Source of the DNA: Pseudomonas putida
Lineage (GTDB): Bacteria; Pseudomonadota; Gammaproteobacteria; Pseudomonadales; Pseudomonadaceae
Reading direction: 5' to 3'
Length of the DNA stretch: 64,000 nucleotides
Assembly (NCBI RefSeq): GCF_005080685.1
Contig: NZ_CP039371.1
Coordinates: 2,232,001 to 2,296,000, forward strand
A program made the position numbers and the translations under genes. The notes beneath the pieces are model-generated. The model had not been told where the DNA came from, ran no database searches, and saw nothing but the letters and a program-made list of their open reading frames with translations. Below, in pieces: positions 44,313 to 51,993 of this stretch; position 1 is the stretch's first letter; each line of letters opens with the position of its first letter.

Positions 44313-45488
44313 TTGAGCAATCCTAGTCGCCTGATCGTCCTGTTGGCCGGGCTGGTAGCGTTCGCCCCTTTGTCGATCGATACCTACTTGCCGAGCCTGC
44401 CTGCCATTGCCCAGGACCTGGCCGCCGATGCCACCGGGGTGCAGTTGACCATCGGTGTGTTCCTCGCCGGGCTGTGCCTGGGCATGCTGTTCCATGGGCC
44501 GAGCGCCGACCGCTACGGGCGCCGGCCAGTGCTGCTGTGGGGCATGTTGTTGTACCTGGGTGCGACCATCGGCTGCCTGCTGGCGGGCAGTATCGAGCAA
44601 CTGATTGCCTGGCGCTTCCTGCAAGGAGTGGGGGGCGCGGCTGCCGCAGTGTTGGCCCGAACCATCGTGCGTGACCTGTTCCCGTTGAACGAGGCGGCGC
44701 GGATTCTCTCGCTGATGCACCTGGTGACCATGCTCGCTACCCTGGTCGCGCCACTGGCTGGCAGCTTCCTGATGTTGCTGCACGGTTGGCGCACGATCTT
44801 CGCCGGGCTGTTCTGCTTCGCCACGATCTGCCTGGTGGCCAGCGTGTGGTGCATTCCCGAGACCCATCCGGCCGACAAACGCACAGGTTCGCTCGGTGCG
44901 GCGCTGGCCGGTTATTGGCACATCGCACGCAACGGCCAGGCATTGGCGTTCATCCTGTGCATGGGGTTGTCCTTTGGCGGCATGTTCGCCTTCATCACCG
45001 CATCGCCGTATGTGTACATCGAATACTTCGGCGTTTCGCCCCATGGCTATGGCTGGCTGTTCGCGCTGAACATCGCCGGGGTGATCGTGGTGACGCTGCT
45101 CAATGCGCGGCTGGTCGGCAAGCTCGGCCCGTTGGCGATGCTTGGCGTGGGTGCGGCGATCGTCACGTTGGCGGCATTGGGCTTGGGTATTTTCGGTGGG
45201 CTGGGGCTGCTTGGGCTGGGTGGAATCGTCGCGCTGGTGGTGCTGTATGTCAGTGTCACGGGCCTGATGGGGGCCAATTGCGTGGCCAGTTTGTTGAAGC
45301 TGTTCCCCTGCAATGCCGGGGCTGCCGCTGGCCTGGCGGTGTCGACCCAATTCGCCATGGGCGCGGGGTTCAGCGCGCTGGTCGGTGGCCTGGCCGACGG
45401 CTCGCCAAGGCCGATGTGCCTGGTGATCGCGGGCGCGGGGCTGGGGGCTGCGCTGTGCTACCTGTGGTTGCGGGGGCGTGGCAAGTAG
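44313..45488 (+). CDS. Bcr/CflA-family MFS exporter
   Basis: Inner-membrane drug-type exporter of 391 residues with 12 segments. It starts with TTG at 44313 (MSNPSRLIVLLAGLVAFAPL), supported by GAGGAG 10 bases upstream. The family opening LSIDTYLPSLPAIAQDL and motif A GPSADRYGRRPVLLWGMLLY are typical of Bcr/CflA. The operator-like sites in front suggest control by HpaR paralogues. It may export toxic catechol-type intermediates or antibiotics; the substrate is unknown. Confidence 0.86.
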   Translation: MSNPSRLIVLLAGLVAFAPLSIDTYLPSLPAIAQDLAADATGVQLTIGVFLAGLCLGMLFHGPSADRYGRRPVLLWGMLLYLGATIGCLLAGSIEQLIAWRFLQGVGGAAAAVLARTIVRDLFPLNEAARILSLMHLVTMLATLVAPLAGSFLMLLHGWRTIFAGLFCFATICLVASVWCIPETHPADKRTGSLGAALAGYWHIARNGQALAFILCMGLSFGGMFAFITASPYVYIEYFGVSPHGYGWLFALNIAGVIVVTLLNARLVGKLGPLAMLGVGAAIVTLAALGLGIFGGLGLLGLGGIVALVVLYVSVTGLMGANCVASLLKLFPCNAGAAAGLAVSTQFAMGAGFSALVGGLADGSPRPMCLVIAGAGLGAALCYLWLRGRGK

Positions 45489-45523
45489 AACCTGCCCCTG
45501 TGGACACTGGCTGTCCTGTAGGA

Positions 45524-45594
45524 GCGGCTTTAGCCGCGAACACCGGCGCAGCCGGTGCCAGGCACCGCATCATATTCATCGCGGCTAAAGCTGC
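45524..45594. repeat. REP-type inverted pair
   Basis: GCGGCTTTAGCCGCGA at 45524-45539 is complementary to TCGCGGCTAAAGCTGC at 45579-45594 with one G-T change. The outer flank ctgtaggagcggc is a common P. putida repeat. It lies between the convergent MFS gene and the 75-aa gene. Confidence 0.82.
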
Positions 45595-45618
45595 AAGAGA
45601 TACCCTCTGACCCCATCA

Positions 45619-45846
45619 TCAATCGGAGCCAAAGTTCTCCTTCAACGCTTCCAATTGTCCACACTGCTCACTCGTCAGGCGACTGATGATACGAATCGCC
45701 TGATGGATTCCTGCAGTGTTACGGAAACTCAGGCGGGGATTATGTTCACATTCCAGCACCTCATCGTGCTGCACCAGGGCTTCGCCTAGCAGTTCAAGCG
45801 TCCAGGCGTAGTTTTGAATCAGGTCCAGTCGCTCCGCATCAGTCAT
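45619..45846 (-). CDS. small protein of unknown function (75 aa)
   Basis: A 75-residue protein from the ATG at 45846 (MTDAERLDLIQNYAWTLELL) to KENFGSD. It is predicted helical and charged, with no signal peptide or known motif. Its ATG overlaps the stop of the 45-aa gene upstream (ATGACTGA), so the two are probably translationally coupled. A longer in-frame reading back to 46275 runs through the structured leader element and is not preferred, although the same stretch is translated in many database entries. Confidence 0.62.
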   Translation of the reverse strand: MTDAERLDLIQNYAWTLELLGEALVQHDEVLECEHNPRLSFRNTAGIHQAIRIISRLTSEQCGQLEALKENFGSD

Positions 45847-45976
45847 GACGCACCTGCTCGGCCTTGATGCCGCAAGTGGAGTCAGTGTGAATTGGATAAA
45901 AACGGTGAGGTTTGGGAGCAGCCGTGGTGCGGCGGCGAACGAATGCGAGGATCCGGGCAAGACTGAAGATAGGCAT
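45839..45976 (-). CDS. small basic protein or leader peptide (45 aa)
   Basis: A 45-residue frame starts at the ATG at 45976 (MPIFSLARILAFVRRRTTAA) and ends at the TGA that overlaps the start of the 75-aa gene. TTGGAG lies about 10 bases upstream and is the 3' side of a 6-bp hairpin, so it could be hidden when the leader RNA folds. The N-terminal half is hydrophobic and the middle is rich in arginine. The good ribosome-binding site and start-stop overlap favour a real, perhaps regulatory, short gene. Confidence 0.5.
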   Translation of the reverse strand: MPIFSLARILAFVRRRTTAAPKPHRFYPIHTDSTCGIKAEQVRHD

Positions 45977-45984
45977 GCATGAAA

Positions 45985-46107
45985 CTCCAAGTTTAGGTTG
46001 GAGCCGCCACGTATCGTCGCCAAACAATTGGGTGGCAGCTGTACGTAGGTTGGCGAACCGGGAACTTGGAACCCGGCAGGCCCGAAGGCCTCCCACGCAC
46101 AGCCGCC
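45985..46107 (-). ncRNA. structured leader element, copy B
   Basis: On the minus strand GGCGGCUGUGCGUGGG (46107-46092) pairs over 16 bp with CCUACGUACAGCUGCC (46049-46034); all pairs are Watson-Crick except three G-U. The opposite strand would have C-A mismatches there, which points to RNA from the minus strand. Inside are AGGCC-UUCG-GGCCU with a stable C(UUCG)G tetraloop (46091-46078) and CCGGG/CCCGG (46076-46058). GUGGCGGC (46010-46003) can compete for GCUGCCAC (46039-46032), as in copy A. Next, CUCCAA/UUGGAG (46003-45985) hides the likely ribosome-binding site of the 45-aa gene. Transcription and function are inferred. Confidence 0.62.
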
Positions 46108-46311
46108 ATGGCACGAGGCTGCGAGCACAAAAAAAGCGCCTGCAGTCGTGTGGGGGCGCTGTTGCGCCAAGTTATCCGGGTCGCCAAACCCAGCCGCAGA
46201 ATTTGCTGCGACGCCGATGACTCTATCTTCTAGGCACTCATGTCGCAAGCGTAGATAGCCTTGGTTTACTGTCACGAAGTTTTATCGCAGCTACAACCGA
46301 GGGGAGGTTAT

Positions 46312-46635
46312 TCGCTTGGCGCCAGCCTGACGGACATCGAATGGGTGGTCAGTGCCCGCTGCGCTGCTGCTGACTTCGGCGCTGGCATGCATCGGCCATT
46401 GCTTCCAGGAGGAAAAAGAGCGGGCCAGGGCGTGGGCTTTCTGGGGTACTTCGATGGGGGTGACAGCGCGGGGGCGATGAGCCCGGTGCCTGCGGCGTTG
46501 CGCGAGCAGGTTGGGCAATTGGCCGAAGCTGCGTTCGTCAGTGGGTTCGGCCAGGTGCTGCTGGTGGCTGGGTTGGCGGGGCTGCTGGCAGCGGTGGTGG
46601 TGGGCGTCTATCTGCGCAGGCCGTTGCCGGCGTGA
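46312..46635 (+). pseudogene. remnant of a DHA2-type MFS exporter
   Basis: Pieces of a drug-type exporter are left in more than one frame. SLGASLTDIEWVVSA (from 46312) is the typical first-loop sequence. About 45 bases later, in another frame, LLTSALACIGHCFQEEKERA and RAWAFWGTSMGVTA appear. The C-terminal part VPAALREQVGQLAEAAFVSG, FGQVLLVAGLAGLLAAVVVG ends at the TGA at 46635. About 400 residues of a normal 500-residue protein are gone. This is decay with several internal deletions, not a single sequencing error. Confidence 0.78.
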
Positions 46636-46642
46636 TACAGGG

Positions 46643-46888
46643 TCAATTGCCGAGGCTGTTGTCCATGCCTTCACGCAGCAATGCCACGAAAGCGCTCGCC
46701 GCAGGCGACGCAGCCTTGGGCCAGGCGGCATAGAGGATGCGCCGTGGCGCGTCCTGCACCGGGATCGCCACGACCCCCCGCACGTTCGCCGCCACCGATT
46801 CCGGCACCAGCCCGGCTGCCAGGCCGCGCATGACGAAGTCGGCCATCAGCTCCACGTGGTTCACCTCGAAGCGTACCTGATGAGCGAG
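46643..46888 (-). pseudogene. C-terminal fragment of a LysR-family regulator
   Basis: About 81 residues read HQVRFEVNHVELMADFVMRG, LAAGLVPESVAANVRGVVAI and end REGMDNSLGN. This is the last third of a LysR effector-binding domain (the 'GLGIalLP' region and C-terminal helix). The DNA-binding half is missing. At the other end it abuts an MFS fragment reading in the opposite direction, as if one deletion removed the divergent 5' halves of both genes. Confidence 0.75.
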
Positions 46889-46904
46889 GCCTGCGGCTGC
46901 GCGC

Positions 46905-47185
46905 TCGCTGGGTGCGCTGGTAATCGGGGTGCTGGTGCTCGACCTGGCCGTGCAACTGGTGCACATGAGTAACCAGAATGCGATCTATGCGTTGCGACCG
47001 CAGGCGCGAAATCGGCTTAACGCGGGGTACATGACCTGTTATTTCCTGGGTGGGGCGGGGGGATCGGTGTTGGCGGCTTGGCTTTACGCGAGTGCGGGGC
47101 GGGGTGGGATCGTGGTGGCTGGGGCGGGATCGCGCTGGTGGGGGTTGGCGTGGGGCTGTGGGCTGCGAAGCGCGGGTTGCGTTGA
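46905..47185 (+). pseudogene. C-terminal fragment of an MFS transporter
   Basis: From about 46905 the frame reads LGALVIGVLVLDLAVQLVHM, SNQNAIYALRPQARNRLNAG and YMTCYFLGGAGGSVLAAWLY, which is the C-terminal third of a major facilitator (segments 10-11). After 47100 the frame shifts within G-rich runs, and the expected end GGIALVGVGVGLWAAKRG is found in another frame up to the TGA at 47185. No N-terminal half exists. It is the partner of the LysR fragment. Confidence 0.72.
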
Positions 47186-47220
47186 GCGCATCCGGGTTAT
47201 GCAGAGGCTTGGCGGGCCTC

Positions 47221-47302
47221 TTCGCGGGTAAACCCGCTCCTACAGGATCAACGCCGAACCAAAGCGCGGCGCTGTTCCTGTGGGAGCGGGCTTGCCCGCG
47301 AA
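47221..47302. repeat. REP element pair (inverted)
   Basis: Two P. putida REP units face each other: ttcgcgggtaaacccgctcc (from about 47221) and gagcgggcttgcccgcgaag (to about 47302). They separate the remnant region from the alcohol dehydrogenase gene. Confidence 0.87.
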
Positions 47303-47457
47303 GAAGCCCGGGAGGGCGACGCACGGTCGCATAGCGCATTTCGCGAGATGGCCTAAGCTCGTTGAGGCGTCTGCGACAGCCCTGCCGTGCCCCCGGTGAG
47401 TGTTCAGCGGGTTGGGCCACGCGACACAGGACAGCTATTCATTCAGGAGCTACGAAC

Positions 47458-48552
47458 ATGGCAACGATGAAGGCAGCGGTTTTCGTGGAGCCAGGTCGAA
47501 TCGAACTGGCAGACAAACCCATCCCCGAGGTCGGCCCGACCGACGCGCTCATCCGGCTGACCACGACCACCATCTGTGGCACCGATGTGCATATCCTCAA
47601 GGGCGAATACCCGGTCGCCAAGGGCCTCACCGTCGGCCATGAGCCGGTGGGGGTGATCGAGAAGCTCGGCAGCGCGGTCAAGGGCTACACCGAGGGTCAG
47701 CGGGTGATCGCCGGGGCGATCTGCCCCAACTTCAATTCCTATGCCGCCCAGGACGGCGTGCCCTCGCAGGACGGCAGCTACCTGATCGAGCGCGGCCTGT
47801 GCGGCTGCCATGGCTACAAGGCCACCGCGGGTTGGCGTTTTGGCAACCTGATCGACGGCACCCAGGCCGAGTACGTGCTGGTACCGGACGCCGAGGGCAA
47901 CCTGGCGCCGATTCCCGATGGCCTGACCGACGAACAGGTGCTGATGTGCCCGGACATCATGTCCACCGGCTTCAAGGGCGCGGAAAACGCCAACATCCGC
48001 ATTGGCGATACCGTGGTCGTCTTCGCCCAGGGCCCGATCGGTCTGTGCGCCACCGCCGGGGCGCGGTTGCTGGGGGCATCGACCATCATCGCGGTGGATG
48101 GCAACGACCACCGGCTGGGCATCTCACGCAGCATGGGCGCCGACATCACCTTGAATTTCAACCAATGCGACGTGGTCGACGAGATCATGAAGCTCACCAA
48201 GGGCAGGGGCGCGGACTCGTCCATCGAGTGCCTGGGCCTGCCCAGCACCTTCGAGCAGGCGATCAAGGTGCTCAAGCCGGGCGGCACGTTCTCCAGCCTT
48301 GGCGTCTATTCCAGTGACGTGAAGATTCCGCTGGCGGCCTTCGCCGCCGGGCTGGGCGACCACAAGATCAACACCGCGCTGTGTCCGGGCGGCAAGGAGC
48401 GCATGCGCCGGTTGATGAGCGTGATCGAGTCGAACCGCGCCGACTTCGGCTCGTTGGTCACCCATCACTACGCGCTCGATAACATCGTCGAGGCCTATGA
48501 CCTGTTCGCGCATCAGCGCGACGGTGTGCTGAAGATCGCTATCAAGCCATAG
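47458..48552 (+). CDS. zinc-dependent medium-chain alcohol dehydrogenase
   Basis: NAD(P)-dependent MDR dehydrogenase of 364 residues from the ATG at 47458 (MATMKAAVFVEPGRIELADK). The catalytic zinc site is TTTTICGTDVHILKGEYP and the downstream GHEPVGVIEKLGSAVKGY. The nucleotide-binding motif is VVFAQGPIGLCATAGARLLG. The structural-zinc lobe is altered: the usual four-cysteine loop is replaced by CPNFNSYAAQDGVPSQ and a later CGCHGYK, as in isopropanol/formaldehyde-type relatives. An upstream in-frame start at 47362 lies in a region without coding character. The substrate is unknown. Confidence 0.87.
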   Translation: MATMKAAVFVEPGRIELADKPIPEVGPTDALIRLTTTTICGTDVHILKGEYPVAKGLTVGHEPVGVIEKLGSAVKGYTEGQRVIAGAICPNFNSYAAQDGVPSQDGSYLIERGLCGCHGYKATAGWRFGNLIDGTQAEYVLVPDAEGNLAPIPDGLTDEQVLMCPDIMSTGFKGAENANIRIGDTVVVFAQGPIGLCATAGARLLGASTIIAVDGNDHRLGISRSMGADITLNFNQCDVVDEIMKLTKGRGADSSIECLGLPSTFEQAIKVLKPGGTFSSLGVYSSDVKIPLAAFAAGLGDHKINTALCPGGKERMRRLMSVIESNRADFGSLVTHHYALDNIVEAYDLFAHQRDGVLKIAIKP

Positions 48553-48600
48553 TCAACGAAGGGTCGCGTGCCGGGCATGGCTGCCCGGCAGGGAGGGCGC

Positions 48601-50078
48601 ATGGCGCAGGATGTCGGAAGCACGGAAGGTTTCAGCGTGCCCTGGGGGCTGTTGCTCGGATTGCTGGCCTGCATTGCGGTATTGATGCTGCCCGAGCAAC
48701 CTGGCTTGCCCGTCGCCGGCCAGCGCATGCTGGGCATCCTGGTGTTCGCGGTGATCGTCTGGATCAGCGAATCGGTGTCCTACGAGGTCAGCGCCATCCT
48801 GATTCTCGCGTTCATGGCATTTCTGCTCGGCAGTGCGCCCAGCCTGGCCCATCCCGAGCAGTTGATAGGCACCAAGGACGCCCTGGCCATGGCCCTGGGC
48901 GGCTTCGCCAATTCGGCGTTGGCCCTGGTGGCTTCGGCGTTGTTCATCGCTGCGGCCATGACCCATACCGGCCTGGAGAAGCGCATCGCGCTGTACACCC
49001 TGTCCAAGGTCGGTGCCAGCACCCGACGGGTGCTGATCGGTGCCACCGTGGTGACCATCCTGCTCAGCTTCATCGTGCCCAGTGCCACTGCACGTGTGGC
49101 GTGCGTGGTGCCGATCATCATGGGCGTGATCGCGGCGTTCGGGGTCGACAAGCGTTCGTCGTTCGCGGGGGCTTGATGATCCTGGTAGCCCAGGCGACCA
49201 GTATCTGGAACGTCGGTATCCAGACTTCGGCAGCGCAGAACCTGCTGACCGCAGGCTTCATGCACAAGCTGCTGGGGCAGTCGGTGACCTGGCTGGACTG
49301 GCTGATCGCCGGCGCGCCGTGGAGCATCCTCATGTCGTTGGTGCTCTATGCGGTGATCGTCAAGGTCATGCCGCCGGAAACCGATCGCATCGAGGGTGGC
49401 AAGGAGGCGGTGCGCAAAGCCCTGGCCGAGCTCGGCCCGATGACCCTCAGCGAGCGCAAGCTACTGTGCGTGTCGCTGCTGTTGCTGGCGTTCTGGTCCA
49501 CCGAGGGCAAGCTGCACAGTTTCGACACCGCGTCCACGACCATTGCCGGCCTTGCCTTGCTGATGCTGCCGGGCCTTGGCGTAATGACCTGGAAGCAGGC
49601 CCAACCGCGCATCCCCTGGGGCACGGTGGTGGTGTTCGGCGTCGGCATCAGCCTGGGCGGCGCAGTGCTGGCCACCGGTGCCGGCGGTTGGCTGGCCAAG
49701 CTGCTGGTGACCCACCTGGGGCTCGAAGCGCTGTCGCCGCTGTGGGTGTTTGCCCTGTTGGGGGGCTTCCTGATCGTCATCCACCTTGGGTTCGCCAGTG
49801 CCACGGCGCTGACCTCGGCGATGCTGCCGATCATGATCGCGTTGTTGCAGCAGCTTGGCGGCGAAATCAATCCGCTGGGCATGAGCATGCTGCTCGGCTA
49901 CGTGGTCAGCTTCGGCTTCCTGCTGCCGATCAATGCCCCGCAAAACATGGTGTGCATCGGCACCGAGACGTTCACTTCCAAGCAGTTCCTGCGCACCGGC
50001 ATCTGGCTGACCCTGGTGGGCTACCTGCTGATGCTGCTGTTCGCTGCCACCTGGTGGCGCTGGCTGGGCTGGATCTGA
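48601..50078 (+). pseudogene. DASS-family (SLC13) anion symporter, frameshifted
   Basis: Divalent-anion:sodium symporter type protein, about 492 residues if repaired. The ATG at 48601 (MAQDVGSTEGFSVPWGLLLG) has GGAGG upstream. The frame reads to DKRSSFAGA and stops. The rest (LMILVAQATSIWNVGIQTSA to TWWRWLGWI) is one base off. One more G in the G5 run at 49167-49171 restores SSFAGGLMILVAQATS. The symporter motifs SFIVPSATARVACVVPIIMG and GYVVSFGFLLPINAPQNMVC are intact. The gene follows the alcohol dehydrogenase gene by 48 bases and probably imports a dicarboxylate or sulfate-like anion. Confidence 0.86.
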
Positions 50079-50079
50079 A

Positions 50080-50982
50080 TCATCCCTTGAATGCGGTCAT
50101 CTCCTGCAGCATGGCCAGCAGTCGGCTCGCACCCACGCCGAGTTGACGGCCCAGGCGGGTGATCAGTTGCGCCTCGGGTTGGCTGAACACGTCATGGTGC
50201 AGGGGCAGGGCGACCAGTTGCCCGCGGGCCAGCTCTTCCTCGACGACGAATTGCGGCAGCAGGGTGACCCCGCCCTGCATCGCGTAGCGCTTGAGCATGG
50301 CGATGGTGCCGCAGGTCAGCGTCGGTGTCAGCGCCACGCCCAGTTGGTGCTCGGCGAGGGTGAGGATCTGGCGGATGCCATAGGAGACGTTGGGCAGTGC
50401 CAACCGGTACTTGTCCAGCCCCACCAGTGGGATGGGGTTCTTCGAGGCGGCCAGCGGGTGCTCGGCGTTGACCACCACCCTGACCGGCTGTCGGCGGCGG
50501 ATGTGCGCGCGGATCTTCGGGTCGTTGGCCGGGTTGAACACCAGGCCGATGTGCGATTCGTCCTCGACTACCTGGCGAATCACCTCGTTGCTGCCGCACA
50601 CGTTTATCAGGATCTCGATCTTCGGGTACTGGCTGGAGAACTGCGTGAGCACGTTCGACAGGCCTTCGATGAAGCCTTCGCCCACCGAAAGCACGATGCT
50701 GCCGGACTGCAAGCCCCGTAGCGCCTGCAGCGAGTCGAGCAGGATTTCCTGTTGGGTCAGGCGCTGGCGGTAGTAGTCCAGCACTCGCTCACCGGCTTCG
50801 GTCGGCTTCACGCCGCGCCGATGGCGCTCCATCAACGGTGCACTGAGCTCCTGTTCGAGCTGCGAGATATGCCGGCTCACCGCCGAGGGCGCCACATCCA
50901 GTGCATCCGCTGCGGCCCTGACGCTACCCAGCCTCACCGCTTCGAAGAAATACAGTATCCGACGATCTTGTACCAGGCTCAT
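50080..50982 (-). CDS. LysR-family transcriptional regulator
   Basis: LysR-type regulator of 300 residues. The winged helix reads ILYFFEAVRLGSVRAAADAL, DVAPSAVSRHISQLEQELSA. The effector domain begins near residue 93 (GSIVLSVGEGFIEGLSNVLT). It is divergent from the dehydrogenase/hydrolase operon that starts at 51100, with 117 bases between, so it is the likely regulator of that operon. Its stop lies 2 bases from the end of the convergent DASS gene. Confidence 0.88.
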   Translation of the reverse strand: MSLVQDRRILYFFEAVRLGSVRAAADALDVAPSAVSRHISQLEQELSAPLMERHRRGVKPTEAGERVLDYYRQRLTQQEILLDSLQALRGLQSGSIVLSVGEGFIEGLSNVLTQFSSQYPKIEILINVCGSNEVIRQVVEDESHIGLVFNPANDPKIRAHIRRRQPVRVVVNAEHPLAASKNPIPLVGLDKYRLALPNVSYGIRQILTLAEHQLGVALTPTLTCGTIAMLKRYAMQGGVTLLPQFVVEEELARGQLVALPLHHDVFSQPEAQLITRLGRQLGVGASRLLAMLQEMTAFKG

Positions 50983-51099
50983 GGTTATCCTGTGTTGCGC
51001 TTATCGCAACAAAATTCTGATTTTTGGATTATTGCTGGTGAACTTGTGGGCTGTCCATACTCGACCCATGGGTTCGGATGGCATTCTCAGGAAAACAAC

Positions 51100-51990
51100 A
51101 TGGCTATCAAAGTGGGCGTAATCGGCCTTGGCAACATGGGTGGCGGTATGGCTGCCACGTTGGCAGGCAAGGGCTTCGAGGTCAGCGGTTTCGACCTTTC
51201 CGACAGCGCGTTGGCCGCGGCGCAGGCCAAGGGCGTCAACCCGGTCAAGGACCGTGGCGAGCTTATCCGCAGCGTACAGGTGCTGATCCTGTCGCTGCCC
51301 AAGGCAGAGCATGTCGAGGCTGTGTGCCTGGGCGAGCAGGGCGTGCTGCAACTGGGCAACGCCGGGCTGATCGTCGTCGACACCACCACCTCCACGCCGG
51401 AGGCCAGCCGCAAGGTCGCCGCCGAGCTGCGGGCCAAGGGCATCGCCTTCATCGACGCGCCAGTGTCGGGCGGCCCGAAAGGCGCGGCCAGCGGCACCAT
51501 GTCGATGGTCATCGGCGCCGACGATGCCGACCTGGCGCGAGCCCTGCCGGTGCTCGAGGGCATGAGCGGGGTGCGTACCCATGTCGGTGGCGTCGGCGCC
51601 GGCAACGTCGCCAAGATCGCCAACAACATGCTCGCAGCCTGCCACCTGATCAGCACCGCCGAGGCGGTGAACATGGCCGCCAAGGCCGGCGTCGATCCCG
51701 CGAAACTGATCGAAGGCCTGAACGCAGGTTCCGGGCGCAGTGGTGCCAGCCAGGTGATGTTTCCCACCTGGGTGCTCAACAAGGCCTACGACTCGGGCTT
51801 CACCATGGGCCTGATGCGCAAGGACGTGGGCCTGGCCAGCGACCTGTGCAACGCCATGGACCTCGATCTGCCGCTGTCGCGCACCGTTGCCCAGCTGTGG
51901 AAGGCCAGCGCCGAGACCCTGGCCGACAACGAAGACTTCTGCGCGATCGTCCAGCGCACCAATGCCCAACTGTTCGGCCGTGGAGAATAA
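51100..51990 (+). CDS. beta-hydroxyacid dehydrogenase, LtnD/3-hydroxyisobutyrate type
   Basis: NAD-dependent beta-hydroxyacid dehydrogenase of 296 residues from the ATG at 51100, with AGGA upstream. The N-terminal motif KVGVIGLGNMGGGMAATLAG binds the cofactor. The substrate motif FIDAPVSGGPKGAASGTMSM and the catalytic lysine in GAGNVAKIANNMLAACHLIS are standard. It resembles L-threonate dehydrogenase (LtnD) and 3-hydroxyisobutyrate dehydrogenase. It starts an operon with an aldehyde dehydrogenase and an M20 hydrolase; the real substrate is unknown. Confidence 0.87.
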   Translation: MAIKVGVIGLGNMGGGMAATLAGKGFEVSGFDLSDSALAAAQAKGVNPVKDRGELIRSVQVLILSLPKAEHVEAVCLGEQGVLQLGNAGLIVVDTTTSTPEASRKVAAELRAKGIAFIDAPVSGGPKGAASGTMSMVIGADDADLARALPVLEGMSGVRTHVGGVGAGNVAKIANNMLAACHLISTAEAVNMAAKAGVDPAKLIEGLNAGSGRSGASQVMFPTWVLNKAYDSGFTMGLMRKDVGLASDLCNAMDLDLPLSRTVAQLWKASAETLADNEDFCAIVQRTNAQLFGRGE

Positions 51991-51993
51991 TCG

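Noticed and set aside
45619..46275. A 218-codon open frame from 46275 through the structured leader into the 75-aa gene
   Set aside because: The upstream 140 codons are translations of the inverted-repeat leader (HGGCAWEAFGPAG and on). Internal starts with good ribosome-binding sites explain the coding part better.
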